Source: Amycolatopsis regifaucium (GTDB taxonomy: Bacteria; Actinomycetota; Actinomycetes; Mycobacteriales; Pseudonocardiaceae). Taken from it: a DNA stretch of 64,000 bases. The stretch is from contig NZ_LQCI01000003.1 in assembly GCF_001613935.1 (NCBI RefSeq), forward strand, positions 248,001 through 312,000, written 5' to 3'. Positions within the stretch are counted from its first letter, which is position 1. The number at the start of each line of letters is the position of its first letter. The position numbers and the translations under genes are program-made. Below, in pieces: positions 41,225 through 49,011 of this stretch. The notes below the pieces were generated by a model. It saw only the letters and a program-made list of their open reading frames with translations, was not told where the DNA came from and did not search any database.

Positions 41225-41557
41225 GTGGATCAGGACCGGCGAGGCCAGTGGTTGCGAGGAGTGCTGGCGCCGTGCGTGCTGGCGCTGGTCGCCGAGCGCG
41301 AGTCCTACGGCTACGAGCTGGCACAGTCGCTCGACGCCGCCGGGCTCGGCCCCATCCAGGGCGGCACGCTCTATCCGGTGCTGTTGCGGTTGCAGCGGTT
41401 CGGCCTGGTCACCGCGAGCTGGCGGGACGGCACGGCCGGGCCCGCGCGCAAGTACTACCGGATCACCGCGGCAGGCCGGGAAACGCTGCGGCACGCCACC
41501 GCCGACTGGCAGGAGTTCTCCACCGGCGTGGCCTCGATCTTGCTGGAGGGAAAATGA
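41225..41557 (+). CDS. PadR-family transcriptional regulator
   Basis: A 110-aa winged-helix regulator (LAPCVLALVAERESYGYELA, GGTLYPVLLRLQRFGLVTAS, ARKYYRITAAGRETL), the short PadR-s2 type that controls adjacent drug-export genes. It is first in a three-gene operon with an ABC ATPase and permease; its stop overlaps the ATPase start by four bases. GTG 41225 fits a leaderless message; TTG 41216 is the other possible start. Confidence 0.88.
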   Translation: MDQDRRGQWLRGVLAPCVLALVAERESYGYELAQSLDAAGLGPIQGGTLYPVLLRLQRFGLVTASWRDGTAGPARKYYRITAAGRETLRHATADWQEFSTGVASILLEGK

Positions 41558-42366
41558 ACCACGACGCATGGCTTGCCGCGCTGGCGCACGAACTGCGCCG
41601 CCGCGGCGTCGGGGAGAACGCCGCGCGGCAGGTGGTCGCGGAGGCGTCGGTGCACCTGCGGGAAAGCGGCGGGGATCCGATGCGGGTCTTCGGCCCGCCG
41701 CCCGCGTACGCCTCGGCCGTGGCCGAAAGCGTGGGACGGCCACGGCGCCGTCCGGGTGAGGTGCTGCTGGAAGCGCGCGGCATCACGAAGAAGTACGGCC
41801 GCCAGACGGTGCTGGACGGGGTCGACCTCGTCGTGCGGTCGGGGGAGGTCGCCGCGGTGATCGGCGCGAACGGCTGCGGCAAGAGCACGTTCCTGAGCAT
41901 CTGCGCCGGGCTGACCGGTGCGGACAGGGGCGAGGTCCGCGTCCGCGGTTCGCTCGGCTACTGCCCGCAGGACGGGGGCACGGCGGACTTCCTCGACGCG
42001 GGCGAGCATTTCGTCCTGATCGGCGCGGGCCGCGGGATGAGCCGCGAGGAGTCGGTCCGGATCGGCGGTGCCCGCGCCTCGGCCCTGGACTGGACGCCGG
42101 GACGGGGAAAACAGGCGCGACACCTTTCGGGCGGGACGCGGCAGAAACTGAACCTGGTGCTGGCCGGGCTCGGCGAACCGGACGTCCTCCTGCTCGACGA
42201 GCCCTATCAAGGGTTCGACAAAGGCACCTACCTCGACTTCTGGCATCAGGTCTGGCAATGGCGGGAGGCGGGCAAGGCCATCGTCGTGGTCACCCACCTG
42301 CTCAACCAGCTCGACCGGGTGGACACCGTGCTCGAACTCTCCCCGGCCCGGAAGGCGGTCGCGTGA
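41554..42366 (+). CDS. ABC transporter ATPase with N-terminal HAAS-like domain
   Basis: A 270-aa protein. Residues 1 to about 60 (HDAWLAALAHELRRRGVGE, then VHLRESGGDPMRVFGPPPAY) resemble the HAAS/DUF1700-type domain usually found as a separate protein or membrane fusion behind PadR. Residues about 70-270 are an ABC ATPase: Walker A GANGCGKST, signature LSGGTRQK, Walker B DVLLLDEPYQGFDKG and a switch histidine in VVVTHLLNQ. With the next gene it should form an exporter for a drug or peptide. Both junctions are four-base overlaps. Confidence 0.88.
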   Translation: MNHDAWLAALAHELRRRGVGENAARQVVAEASVHLRESGGDPMRVFGPPPAYASAVAESVGRPRRRPGEVLLEARGITKKYGRQTVLDGVDLVVRSGEVAAVIGANGCGKSTFLSICAGLTGADRGEVRVRGSLGYCPQDGGTADFLDAGEHFVLIGAGRGMSREESVRIGGARASALDWTPGRGKQARHLSGGTRQKLNLVLAGLGEPDVLLLDEPYQGFDKGTYLDFWHQVWQWREAGKAIVVVTHLLNQLDRVDTVLELSPARKAVA

Positions 42367-43046
42367 AGAAGGTACTGACGGTCGCCGAAATGGCGCTGCG
42401 CGAACTTCTGCGCCGCCGGACGGTCCTGTTGATCCTCCTGCTGCTGCCGCTGGTGTTCTACCTGAGCAGGCGTGGTGACCACCTCGGCCAGTCGATCCGG
42501 TTCGTCTGCCTCGGCCTCGGCTGGGCGCTGAGCACCGCCGCGCTGTTCGCCGGCAGCGCGAGCCGTGCCATGGAACCCCGGCTGCGGCTTTCGGGCTACC
42601 GCTCCCATCATCTGTACCTCGGCCGGTTGAGTGCACTGTGGACGGTCGGACTGGTCTTGTCCGCGCCGTACTTCGTGCTGATCCTCGTCGACCAGCACGA
42701 CGTCCGATACGGCTCGGTCGGCCTGATCATGCTGCTGACGCTCGCCGTGTCGGCGCCGTTCGGGCTCGCGCTCAGTTCGGTGCTGCCGCGCGAACTCGAA
42801 GGGACGCTGGTCCTGCTGGTGGTCGTCGGCCTGCAGATGATGGCCGATCCGTCGAGCCTGATCGCGCGGCTGCTGCCGTTCTGGTCGAGCCGGGAGATCG
42901 GGACCTACGCCATCGAACACACCGACTCCGGGTACCTGACCAGGGGGATCGCGCATGGCGTGATCTCGATGGCGGTGCTGCTCGCGGCGGTCGCGGTCGC
43001 TTCGGGATTCCGGCTGCGGCGCCGCTCGCATCTCAAGTTCGGTTAG
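42363..43046 (+). CDS. ABC transporter permease
   Basis: A 227-aa integral membrane protein with about six helices (TVLLILLLLPLVFYLS, FVCLGLGWALSTAALFAGSA, LIMLLTLAVSAPFGLALSSV, GTLVLLVVVGLQMMAD, VISMAVLLAAVAVASGF), the usual layout of ABC-2 type exporter permeases. Its GTG overlaps the ATPase stop by four bases, so it is the membrane partner of that ATPase. Its last 14 bases overlap the convergent SDR gene. Confidence 0.85.
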   Translation: MKKVLTVAEMALRELLRRRTVLLILLLLPLVFYLSRRGDHLGQSIRFVCLGLGWALSTAALFAGSASRAMEPRLRLSGYRSHHLYLGRLSALWTVGLVLSAPYFVLILVDQHDVRYGSVGLIMLLTLAVSAPFGLALSSVLPRELEGTLVLLVVVGLQMMADPSSLIARLLPFWSSREIGTYAIEHTDSGYLTRGIAHGVISMAVLLAAVAVASGFRLRRRSHLKFG

Positions 43047-43836
43047 CGGGTTTCTCCAGTAGCCGGGCGGTTTCCCGATGGAGCCGCTCGGCTTCTGCGG
43101 AGGTAGCGGTGTCGAGTTCGACGCGCTTGCCGCGTAGGTAGGCGCTCAGCGGTGTTTCCGGACGGTTCTCGATGAGGTCGAGCATCGGCCGGATGGCCTT
43201 CTCCGGTGGAGTGCCGAGGACCTTCGCAAGGATGCCGACCATCGCGCGCGACGTCTTGCCGAGCGCGCCTTGATGGCTCGTGCGGACGAAGCCGGGGTTG
43301 TAGAGCACGTACCGCACGTGGTCGGACGCCAGCCGGAGCGCGGACAACAGACCGAGCCGACGGCTCTGGAGATTCGCGATCTTCCAGGTATAGCCCCGTT
43401 CCAGCTGGAGATCGTCCCAGTGGACGGCGTCTTGCGGCGCGCCGGGGACGGTGGTGTCGAGGACCAGCGGTCGCTCGGCGGCGCCGAGGACTTCCTGGAG
43501 TCGCGACGCGAAGATGTGGCGGCTCAGGTAGTAGAGCGCGAAGTTGTGTTCGAAGCCTTCGCTGGTCACCTGGCGGTCTCGATGTACGTACGCGGCGCCG
43601 AGCACCAGCGTGTCGACAACGGGGAACCGTGCGGCGATCTCCTTGGTGACGCGCAGGTTTTCCGCGACTTCGCGAAGGTCGGCCTGGAAGAAGTGCGCGT
43701 CGCCGTTCCTTGCCAGCTCGCGGAATTTCGCTTCGCTGCGGCCCACCACGATGACGGTGTGGCCTGCCCCGAGCCGGTCGGCCGCCAGTGCGCGGCCGAG
43801 GCCGTCGGTTCCCCCGGTGATCACGATCGTGGACAT
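43033..43836 (-). CDS. Short-chain dehydrogenase/reductase
   Basis: A 267-aa SDR-fold protein. The cofactor loop is IVITGGTDGLGRALAADRLG and the strand VDTLVLGAAYVHRDRQV replaces the usual NNAG. A classical YxxxK is not visible, with YTWKIANLQSRRLGL at that place (Y, then K three residues later and S nearby), so activity is plausible but not certain. ATG 43836 has AGGAGGAGA upstream. It is divergent from a TetR gene across three GTTCCGGAAC palindromes and is probably repressed by it. Confidence 0.83.
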   Translation of the reverse strand: MSTIVITGGTDGLGRALAADRLGAGHTVIVVGRSEAKFRELARNGDAHFFQADLREVAENLRVTKEIAARFPVVDTLVLGAAYVHRDRQVTSEGFEHNFALYYLSRHIFASRLQEVLGAAERPLVLDTTVPGAPQDAVHWDDLQLERGYTWKIANLQSRRLGLLSALRLASDHVRYVLYNPGFVRTSHQGALGKTSRAMVGILAKVLGTPPEKAIRPMLDLIENRPETPLSAYLRGKRVELDTATSAEAERLHRETARLLEKPANRT

Positions 43837-43847
43837 GGTCTCCTCCT

Positions 43848-43901
43848 GTTCCGGAACCTGTGTTCCGGAACGCACTGTATCCGAAACATTCGTTCCGGAA
43901 C
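43848..43901. promoter_or_regulatory. Cluster of three GTTCCGGAAC operators
   Basis: Identical 10-base palindromes lie at 43848-43857, 43862-43871 and 43892-43901, with a degenerate copy (TATCCGAAAC) at 43878-43887. They fill the 81-base divergent gap between the SDR and TetR genes, and the last ends four bases before the tetR -10 TAGGAT (43905-43910). This fits a TetR repressor controlling both genes. Confidence 0.75.
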
Positions 43902-43917
43902 AGCTAGGATCATCGAC

Positions 43918-44472
43918 ATGACCACTTCGCGACGTCAGCGCTGGGACGCGGCGCGGAACCGGGCACAGGTGCTGGACGCCGCGCGCGAGTCCTTCGCCGA
44001 ACGCGGTCTCGCGACCGACGTCCGGGAGATCGCGCGGCGGGCGGGCGTCGGCGTCGCCACCCTGTACCGGCACTTCCCGACCAAGGACGACCTGGTCGAA
44101 GCCGTGCTGGCGGAGGACGTCGCCGAATGGACAGCCGTCTCCGAGCGCGCGAAGGCCGCCGAGGACGCGTGGGAAGGGATCGGCCTGTTCGTCGAGCGGA
44201 CCCTGGCGATGATGGCCCGTCACCGCGCGTTCCTCGACGGGCTCACCGTCACCGAAGGCGCCCTCGAAGCCTGCCGGGCGCACCTCGCCGAGAGCCTCGA
44301 TGGCCTGGTCGAACGCGCGCACCGGGAGGGCCGCCTGCGGGCCGGGATCACCTCCGCCGACATCGGCCTGCAGATCCTCGCGCTCGGCCGGATCGTCGAA
44401 CTGACCTCGTCGCAGGGCGATGACGTCTGGCGCAAGCACGCCGCTCTCGTGCTGGGCGCGCTCGCGACCTGA
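43918..44472 (+). CDS. TetR-family regulator (SDR-linked)
   Basis: A 184-aa repressor with the helix-turn-helix RAQVLDAARESFAERGLATD, then REIARRAGVGVATLYRHFPT and KDDLVEAVLAEDV, and a C-terminal ligand domain of the small TetR type. It is divergent from the SDR gene and the cluster of GTTCCGGAAC palindromes lies between. ATG 43918 is seven bases after the -10 TAGGAT. Confidence 0.9.
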   Translation: MTTSRRQRWDAARNRAQVLDAARESFAERGLATDVREIARRAGVGVATLYRHFPTKDDLVEAVLAEDVAEWTAVSERAKAAEDAWEGIGLFVERTLAMMARHRAFLDGLTVTEGALEACRAHLAESLDGLVERAHREGRLRAGITSADIGLQILALGRIVELTSSQGDDVWRKHAALVLGALAT

Positions 44473-44583
44473 GGTCCTGGCTGGTACTGCCGGACCTAGG
44501 TCGAACAGACCGTTCCACCTCTCCGCCCTAGCGGGTTTCCTGGACTCAGAACGCGACAACGAGTCCACTTAGGAGAGACAGAG

Positions 44584-45351
44584 ATGACGAACTCCCCGGC
44601 ACGGCACGCGAACAGGGTCGCCGTCGTCACCGGCGCGTCCAGCGGCATCGGCGAGGCGACCGCACGGCGGCTCGCCGCCTCCGGTGCGGCGGTCGCGCTC
44701 ATCGCCCGCCGGGCCGACAAGCTCGAGACGCTCGCCAAGGAGATCGAGCAGGACGGCGGTACCGCGCTGGTGCTCGCGGCCGACGTCGCCGACGCCGACG
44801 CGATGCGGGCCGCGGCGGCCGAGGTCGAAGCGAAACTGGGCCGCGCGGACCTGCTGTTCGACAACGCCGGCGTGATGCTGGCCGCGCCGATCGACGAACT
44901 CGCGACCGGCGACTGGCAGCGCATGATCGACGTCAACATGTCGGGCCTGATGAACGCGATCGGTGCCTTCGTCCCACAGCTGGTCGCTTCGGCGGATGAA
45001 AAGGGCGTGGCCGACCTGGTGAACACCTCGTCCATCGGCGCGCAGGCCGTTTTCCCGTCCTTCGCCGTCTACGTCGCGTCGAAAGCTTTCGTCACGCACC
45101 TGTCGAAGAACCTTCGCGCGGACCTCGGCCCGAAGGGCGTGCGGGTCGCGGCGGTGGAGCCCGGACTGGTCAAGACCGAGCTGCAAGGCCACGTCACCGA
45201 CGCCGGCGCGCTCGAATGGCTGGACGGCGTGCGCGAGACGCTGACCTGGCTGGAGCCGGACGACATCGCCGAGACCGTCGCGTTCCTGACCTCGCTTCCG
45301 GCGCGGGTGAACCTCCAGCAGGTCACCGTGATGCCCACCTGTCAGGTCTGA
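44584..45351 (+). CDS. Classical SDR oxidoreductase
   Basis: A 255-aa NAD(P)-dependent SDR. It has VAVVTGASSGIGEATARRLA, DNAGVMLAAPIDELATGDW, the catalytic serine in NTSSIGAQAVFPSF, YVASK with Tyr and Lys, and VEPGLVKTELQGH. An AGGAGA site precedes ATG 44584. The substrate is unknown. Its last 10 bases overlap the convergent TetR gene. Confidence 0.92.
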   Translation: MTNSPARHANRVAVVTGASSGIGEATARRLAASGAAVALIARRADKLETLAKEIEQDGGTALVLAADVADADAMRAAAAEVEAKLGRADLLFDNAGVMLAAPIDELATGDWQRMIDVNMSGLMNAIGAFVPQLVASADEKGVADLVNTSSIGAQAVFPSFAVYVASKAFVTHLSKNLRADLGPKGVRVAAVEPGLVKTELQGHVTDAGALEWLDGVRETLTWLEPDDIAETVAFLTSLPARVNLQQVTVMPTCQV

Positions 45352-45902
45352 GCCGAGGGCCCGGGAAAGAGGATCCGGGCGATCGCGCGGGCGGCGGTGT
45401 CCGGATCCTCGAGATGCTCGGCGCGCAGGGCGCCGGTGAGCCACAGATTCGCGAAACCGTGCATCAGCGACCACGCGGCGACTCCCGCCATCGCGTCGTC
45501 GCTGACCGACGACGCGCCGCTGGTCAGCAGGTCACCCGCGCGGTCGCGGGCGGCGACCAGCGCCACGTCGTCCTCGCGGTGGAGTTCGGGCCGGAACATC
45601 ACCTCGAAATGCGCGCGGTGCTTGATCGCGAACCGCACGTAGGTCACCCCGACCTCCACGAAGTCGCGCGTGCGCTCTTCGGCGGCGGCGAGGGCGTCCG
45701 CGAGGAGTCCGAACCCCTCGGCGGCCAGTGCGGTGAGCACTCCGGCCTTGTCGCCGAAGTGGTGCACCGGACCGGCATGGGAGACACCCGCGCGCCGCGC
45801 CAGGTCGCGGAGGCTGACCCCCGCCGGGCCGTGTTCGGTGATGGCCGCGATGGCGGCGTCGAGGACGGCCCGACGGAGGTCGCCATGGTGGTACGGACTC
45901 AT
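45342..45902 (-). CDS. TetR-family regulator (DoxX-linked)
   Basis: A 186-aa TetR protein (DLRRAVLDAAIAAITEHGPA, RDLARRAGVSHAGPVHHFGD) with a C-terminal domain resembling TetR_C_13 (FEVMFRPELHREDDVALVAA). ATG 45902 is seven bases after TAGATT (45910-45915), which has TTGCAC 17 bases upstream, a textbook leaderless promoter. A 9-base inverted repeat in the divergent gap is the likely operator controlling itself and the DoxX-like gene. Confidence 0.9.
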   Translation of the reverse strand: MSPYHHGDLRRAVLDAAIAAITEHGPAGVSLRDLARRAGVSHAGPVHHFGDKAGVLTALAAEGFGLLADALAAAEERTRDFVEVGVTYVRFAIKHRAHFEVMFRPELHREDDVALVAARDRAGDLLTSGASSVSDDAMAGVAAWSLMHGFANLWLTGALRAEHLEDPDTAARAIARILFPGPSAQT

Positions 45903-45920
45903 GCCGACGAATCTAGTCAT

Positions 45921-45953
45921 TGACAAGATAGGGTGCAACAACGCATCTTGTCA
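45921..45953. promoter_or_regulatory. Inverted repeat in tetR/doxX divergent gap
   Basis: TGACAAGAT (45921-45929) and ATCTTGTCA (45945-45953) are exact reverse complements 15 bases apart. The left half also overlaps a plus-strand -35 (TTGACA, 45920-45925) and the spacer contains the minus-strand -35 of tetR. Binding would block both promoters. Confidence 0.6.
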
Positions 45954-45986
45954 GTGGAAAGTTTCACCGTCAGGAAGGCTTCGGTC

Positions 45987-46469
45987 ATGGATCCCGGTCT
46001 CGTTCCCGTCCTCATGTTGGTCGTCGTCACGGCGACGTTGTTCCTGCTCGGGGTGGCGGGCGTGCGACGTTTGCGGCCCTGGCCGGTGGCCGTGCGCGGC
46101 GGCGTCGCGGCACTTTTCGTCACCACCGGACTCGCGCATTTCATCGGCATGCGCGAAGAACTCGTCGCGATGGTGCCGCCCGCGTTGCCCGCACCCGAGT
46201 TGCTGGTCACCGTCACCGGTGTCCTCGAACTGGCGGGCGCCGCGGGAGTGCTGTGGTCGCGCACGGCGCCGTGGGCGGCAGGCGGGCTGACCGTCCTGCT
46301 GCTGGGGATGTTCCCGGCGAACGTGTACAAAGCCCTGAACGGGCCGGTGACTTCGACGATGGGCGAACTGGTGCCGCGGAGCCTGATGCAGGTCGTCTTC
46401 CTGGCCGCGACGGTATCGGTGGTCGCGCATTACGTGCCGAACAGTCCCTTTGCCCAAAGGAGACCTTAA
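45987..46469 (+). CDS. DoxX-like membrane protein
   Basis: A 160-aa protein with four to five membrane helices (VPVLMLVVVTATLFLLGVAG, GVAALFVTTGLAHFIGM, VTVTGVLELAGAAGVLWS, GGLTVLLLGMFPANVYKAL, VVFLAATVSVVAHYV). The pattern GLAHF...ELAGAAG fits the DoxX family of small redox-linked membrane proteins. ATG 45987 has GGAAGG seven bases upstream. It is divergent from, and probably controlled by, the TetR gene. Confidence 0.82.
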   Translation: MDPGLVPVLMLVVVTATLFLLGVAGVRRLRPWPVAVRGGVAALFVTTGLAHFIGMREELVAMVPPALPAPELLVTVTGVLELAGAAGVLWSRTAPWAAGGLTVLLLGMFPANVYKALNGPVTSTMGELVPRSLMQVVFLAATVSVVAHYVPNSPFAQRRP

Positions 46470-46520
46470 GTCTTTCCCAAGTTCGGGCCCGGTACTGGAA
46501 AACGGCCCTACCATCTGGGA

Positions 46521-46682
46521 ATGAAGATCTCATTGTGGATCGGATTCTGTGGGCTGTGCATCCTCGCCGGGCACATGCTTCTCGGTGCGGTCGGTCTCGT
46601 ACTGCTGATGGGCTGTCTCCCGGCGGGGCACGATCACGAATCCGGTGACAGAAAAGAGAAAACGCCCGTACGGCTGGCCTGA
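46521..46682 (+). CDS. Small membrane protein, 53 aa
   Basis: A short frame from ATG 46521 to TGA 46680-46682. The sequence begins KISLWIGFCGLCILAG, has a second hydrophobic stretch LLGAVGLVLLMGC, then a histidine/acid-rich tail (GHDHESGD) and basic residues. A TACCAT -10 box lies six bases before the ATG and a hairpin follows the stop immediately, so it has its own start and stop signals. No family is recognised. Confidence 0.55.
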   Translation: MKISLWIGFCGLCILAGHMLLGAVGLVLLMGCLPAGHDHESGDRKEKTPVRLA

Positions 46683-46694
46683 AGGCCGCACGGG
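46665..46694. terminator. Convergent hairpin terminator
   Basis: CCCGT (46665-46669) pairs with ACGGG (46690-46694), with further GGCC/GGCC pairing inside; A-rich bases lie before it and TTT after it. It overlaps the end of the small membrane protein gene and lies just before the minus-strand gene ending at 46700, so it can work both ways. Confidence 0.6.
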
Positions 46695-46699
46695 AGGTT

Positions 46700-47407
46700 T
46701 CACCCCATGGTGCTCGCGAAAGCGAGCGCGCCCAGTGCCGGAATGGCCAATGCCGTCAACCACACCGTCTTCCGGTTCGGTTTGGGACTTTCCAGTAATG
46801 CTCGGATGCCGGTCGGAACCAACGCGACACAAAGTCCGGCGGTGCCGATGATCGACATGGTTTCGGTTCCCTTCAGCACGCCCAGCGGCAGAAATCCCAT
46901 CGTGGCCAGCGCTATCGACCGCACGATGCCGAGCACTTTCGCCCGATAGGCGGCGAAGGCGAGTAGATACCAGCCGAACAAGATGGTGAACGAAAGAAAA
47001 CTGAACAGGTGCAGGTCCTGATACGACTCGCTGACCACGCTCTCGGCGAAGCCGGCGCCGCGACGTTCGGCGAGGCCCAACGCGGCCTGGTCGATCCCGG
47101 CGTGGAAGGTCCGCTCGAACAGTCCAATGAGGACAAAGACGCCGGCCCACGCGGCCAGCGCCGGTCTGCTCCGCCCGATCTTCGTGGCGAGCGCGACGAT
47201 CGCGGGCCACAGCAGGACCGTGCCCGCCAGGAAACAGGTGTAGGCGGCGGTCATCAGCCCGGGGTGTTCGCTCATCGCCCTGAGCTGGCTGGGGAAGAAG
47301 AAGTCGAACCGCGCGCGCAGCAGCGTTCCGGTGAGCAGCAGAATCGGACCCAGCACCATCGAGACCGCGGCGACGCGGCGGCCGGGGAAGACGTAGTCGG
47401 TTTCCAT
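46700..47407 (-). CDS. Hypothetical multi-pass membrane protein
   Basis: A 235-aa protein with about six to seven hydrophobic segments (VAAVSMVLGPILLLTGTLL, TAAYTCFLAGTVLLWPAIVA, ALAAWAGVFVLIGLFE, FSFLSFTILFGWYLLAFAAY, ALATMGFLPLGVL, IGTAGLCVALVPTGI). A conserved-looking ERTFHAGIDQAALG loop lies in the middle. No family is recognised. ATG 47407 is the first methionine of the hydrophobic part; the frame before it runs into the hairpin repeats and is not protein-like. Confidence 0.75.
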   Translation of the reverse strand: METDYVFPGRRVAAVSMVLGPILLLTGTLLRARFDFFFPSQLRAMSEHPGLMTAAYTCFLAGTVLLWPAIVALATKIGRSRPALAAWAGVFVLIGLFERTFHAGIDQAALGLAERRGAGFAESVVSESYQDLHLFSFLSFTILFGWYLLAFAAYRAKVLGIVRSIALATMGFLPLGVLKGTETMSIIGTAGLCVALVPTGIRALLESPKPNRKTVWLTALAIPALGALAFASTMG

Positions 47408-47506
47408 ACCGGGAAGCCTGCCGACTCGGGCGTCCGCGCGGATCGGCCCGCGGTCGGACTCCGGCGGCTCAGACCGTGGGTGGACTGGTGTCCGTCCGGT
47501 GGGGCT

Positions 47507-47525
47507 GTCGCCGTTTCCCGGCGAC
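47507..47525. repeat. HNH-flanking hairpin repeat, copy 1
   Basis: GTCGCCG-TTTCC-CGGCGAC: 7-base arms and a 5-base loop, within the longer conserved context GCTGTCGCCG...CGGCGACGG. Copies 2 and 3 follow within 170 bases and a degenerate copy lies upstream of the HNH gene. Confidence 0.8.
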
Positions 47526-47575
47526 GGATACACCCGTTGGTCGAGAACCGACGCGTCTTCGAGCGCGCCGAAGCT

Positions 47576-47594
47576 GTCGTCGTTATCCGGCGAC
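47576..47594. repeat. HNH-flanking hairpin repeat, copy 2
   Basis: GTCGTCG-TTATC-CGGCGAC, preceded by GCT and followed by GGG as in copy 1. One arm mismatch and two loop changes. Confidence 0.75.
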
Positions 47595-47674
47595 GGGACG
47601 CTCCCCCGGTGTCTTAGGAGAGGCCTATCTGGTCGGAAGCCGGCACCTCTAGTCACCAATGCCCTGTTGGAGCT

Positions 47675-47693
47675 GTCGCCGTTTCCCGGCGAC
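47675..47693. repeat. HNH-flanking hairpin repeat, copy 3
   Basis: Identical to copy 1 (GTCGCCG-TTTCC-CGGCGAC), ending five bases beyond the stop codon of the HNH gene, so it can also serve as that gene's terminator. Confidence 0.8.
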
Positions 47694-47698
47694 GGGGC

Positions 47699-48955
47699 TC
47701 AGAACGGCGGCGGTTCGTCGGTCAAAGGGCTTTGCGTGCGGGGCTCGTGGAGCGGTGGTGGTGTGCTGTCGTAGCCGTGCCCGGTCGGGGTGGTGATGGT
47801 CAACGTCCCGTCAGCCGCGAGACGGTAGGTCCAGCCGGGTTCGTCTTTGAGCCGGTGATCGCGGCGGCACAGGTCGACCAGCTCCTCGGCGTTGGTGTGG
47901 CCGCCGAACTGCCACGGCACCACATGGTCCAGATCGCAGGCCTGCGCGGGACGATGGCAGCCGGGTCTTCGGCACTCCCGATCCCGCACCCGCACAAACT
48001 CACCCAACCCCGCCGACGGCCGATACCGATCCCGCCCCAAATCCAGCACCTGCCCCGACAACGGATCAGTGATGATCCGCCGCAACACCGTGTCCGGCCC
48101 CGTCGCGATCTGCCGTGCCAGCCCCGCCGGGATAGAGCCATGCCCGGCCAGTTCCGCCGGATCGTTGTTCATCCCGAGGTAGGTGAACAGGTCCATATAG
48201 AGGAACACCTCGGTGCGTTCATTCGCCCCGCCCTGTCCGCCGAGCAGCAGATCGAGTGCGATATCAGCACGCAGCTGGTCCAGCGTCCGGGTCTCCCCGC
48301 TTTTCCGCAGCGCACGGGCTTCGCGGTCGATCCGGCGGTAGGCGGCGGTGACTTTCTCCACCGGGCCGTCTTCGACCTCGATCGACGCCACCCCCATCTC
48401 GCCCTGCCGCAGGGTAAGACGGCGACCTTCCCGATGCCGCCGAGCACGCCTGTCCGCACCATCCCGGTCGACGGTGATCGCCGCGTGATTCGCCGCTTTC
48501 CGGATCTGATCGGCATTCCGGCCCGGCAACCGATCCTCCAACACCGCATCCGCGGCACGCGCGTTCTCCTCCGACAACCACGCCGTCGCCGCGACCACTT
48601 TCATCGCACCGAAACCACTTAGCTTCCCCTGATCCATCAACGCCAGCGTGCGAGGTAGCCGCGTCATCAACGCCTCAGCGGCGGCGACCATCGAACCCGC
48701 GTGACTGTCCACAAGAGACAACTCCAACGCGACCTCCTGCACGACACTTCCCGCACCCCCACGATGCCGGTTCAGCTGAGCCGGCGCCCGGAACCGGACC
48801 GCCTCCAGTCGCGCGATCCCCGCCGACGCCGCCTTCGCGACAGCCACGGAATCCTTGTCGTCCAACGAATCTACCGAAGCATTGACCAACTCCAAAAGAT
48901 CAGGATCAGTGAGTTCTTCGAGAAGGGCCACCGGCGCAGCCTGATAAGTGTCCAC
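47699..48955 (-). CDS. DUF222 / HNH endonuclease (13E12-type)
   Basis: A 418-aa protein of the actinobacterial 13E12 repeat family. The long N-terminal DUF222 domain covers about residues 30-310 (LPRTLALMDQGKLSGFGAMK and AADAVLEDRLPGRNADQIRK are typical). The C-terminal HNH domain has zinc-knuckle cysteines in CRRPGCHRPAQACDLDH, the catalytic DHVVPW, GHTNAEELVDLCRRDH, and a low-complexity tail. In Mycobacterium these genes form the REP13E12 repeats and are thought mobile. Here the gene is bracketed by matching hairpins and lies downstream of, and parallel to, the jetABC operon. Confidence 0.92.
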   Translation of the reverse strand: MDTYQAAPVALLEELTDPDLLELVNASVDSLDDKDSVAVAKAASAGIARLEAVRFRAPAQLNRHRGGAGSVVQEVALELSLVDSHAGSMVAAAEALMTRLPRTLALMDQGKLSGFGAMKVVAATAWLSEENARAADAVLEDRLPGRNADQIRKAANHAAITVDRDGADRRARRHREGRRLTLRQGEMGVASIEVEDGPVEKVTAAYRRIDREARALRKSGETRTLDQLRADIALDLLLGGQGGANERTEVFLYMDLFTYLGMNNDPAELAGHGSIPAGLARQIATGPDTVLRRIITDPLSGQVLDLGRDRYRPSAGLGEFVRVRDRECRRPGCHRPAQACDLDHVVPWQFGGHTNAEELVDLCRRDHRLKDEPGWTYRLAADGTLTITTPTGHGYDSTPPPLHEPRTQSPLTDEPPPF

Positions 48956-49011
48956 GCCACGAACATACGATCGACCACCGACAATTTCCGATCACGCGGC
49001 CGCCGCGAAGC

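Noticed and set aside
43033..43836. SDR gene as a pseudogene because YxxxK is not obvious
   Set aside because: The frame is intact with a good ribosome site and cofactor loop; divergence of the active site fits atypical SDRs.
47507..47693. CRISPR-like array of GTCGCCG...CGGCGAC repeats
   Set aside because: Only three short copies with unequal spacing (69 and 99 bases), internal symmetry and no cas genes; better seen as hairpin repeats.
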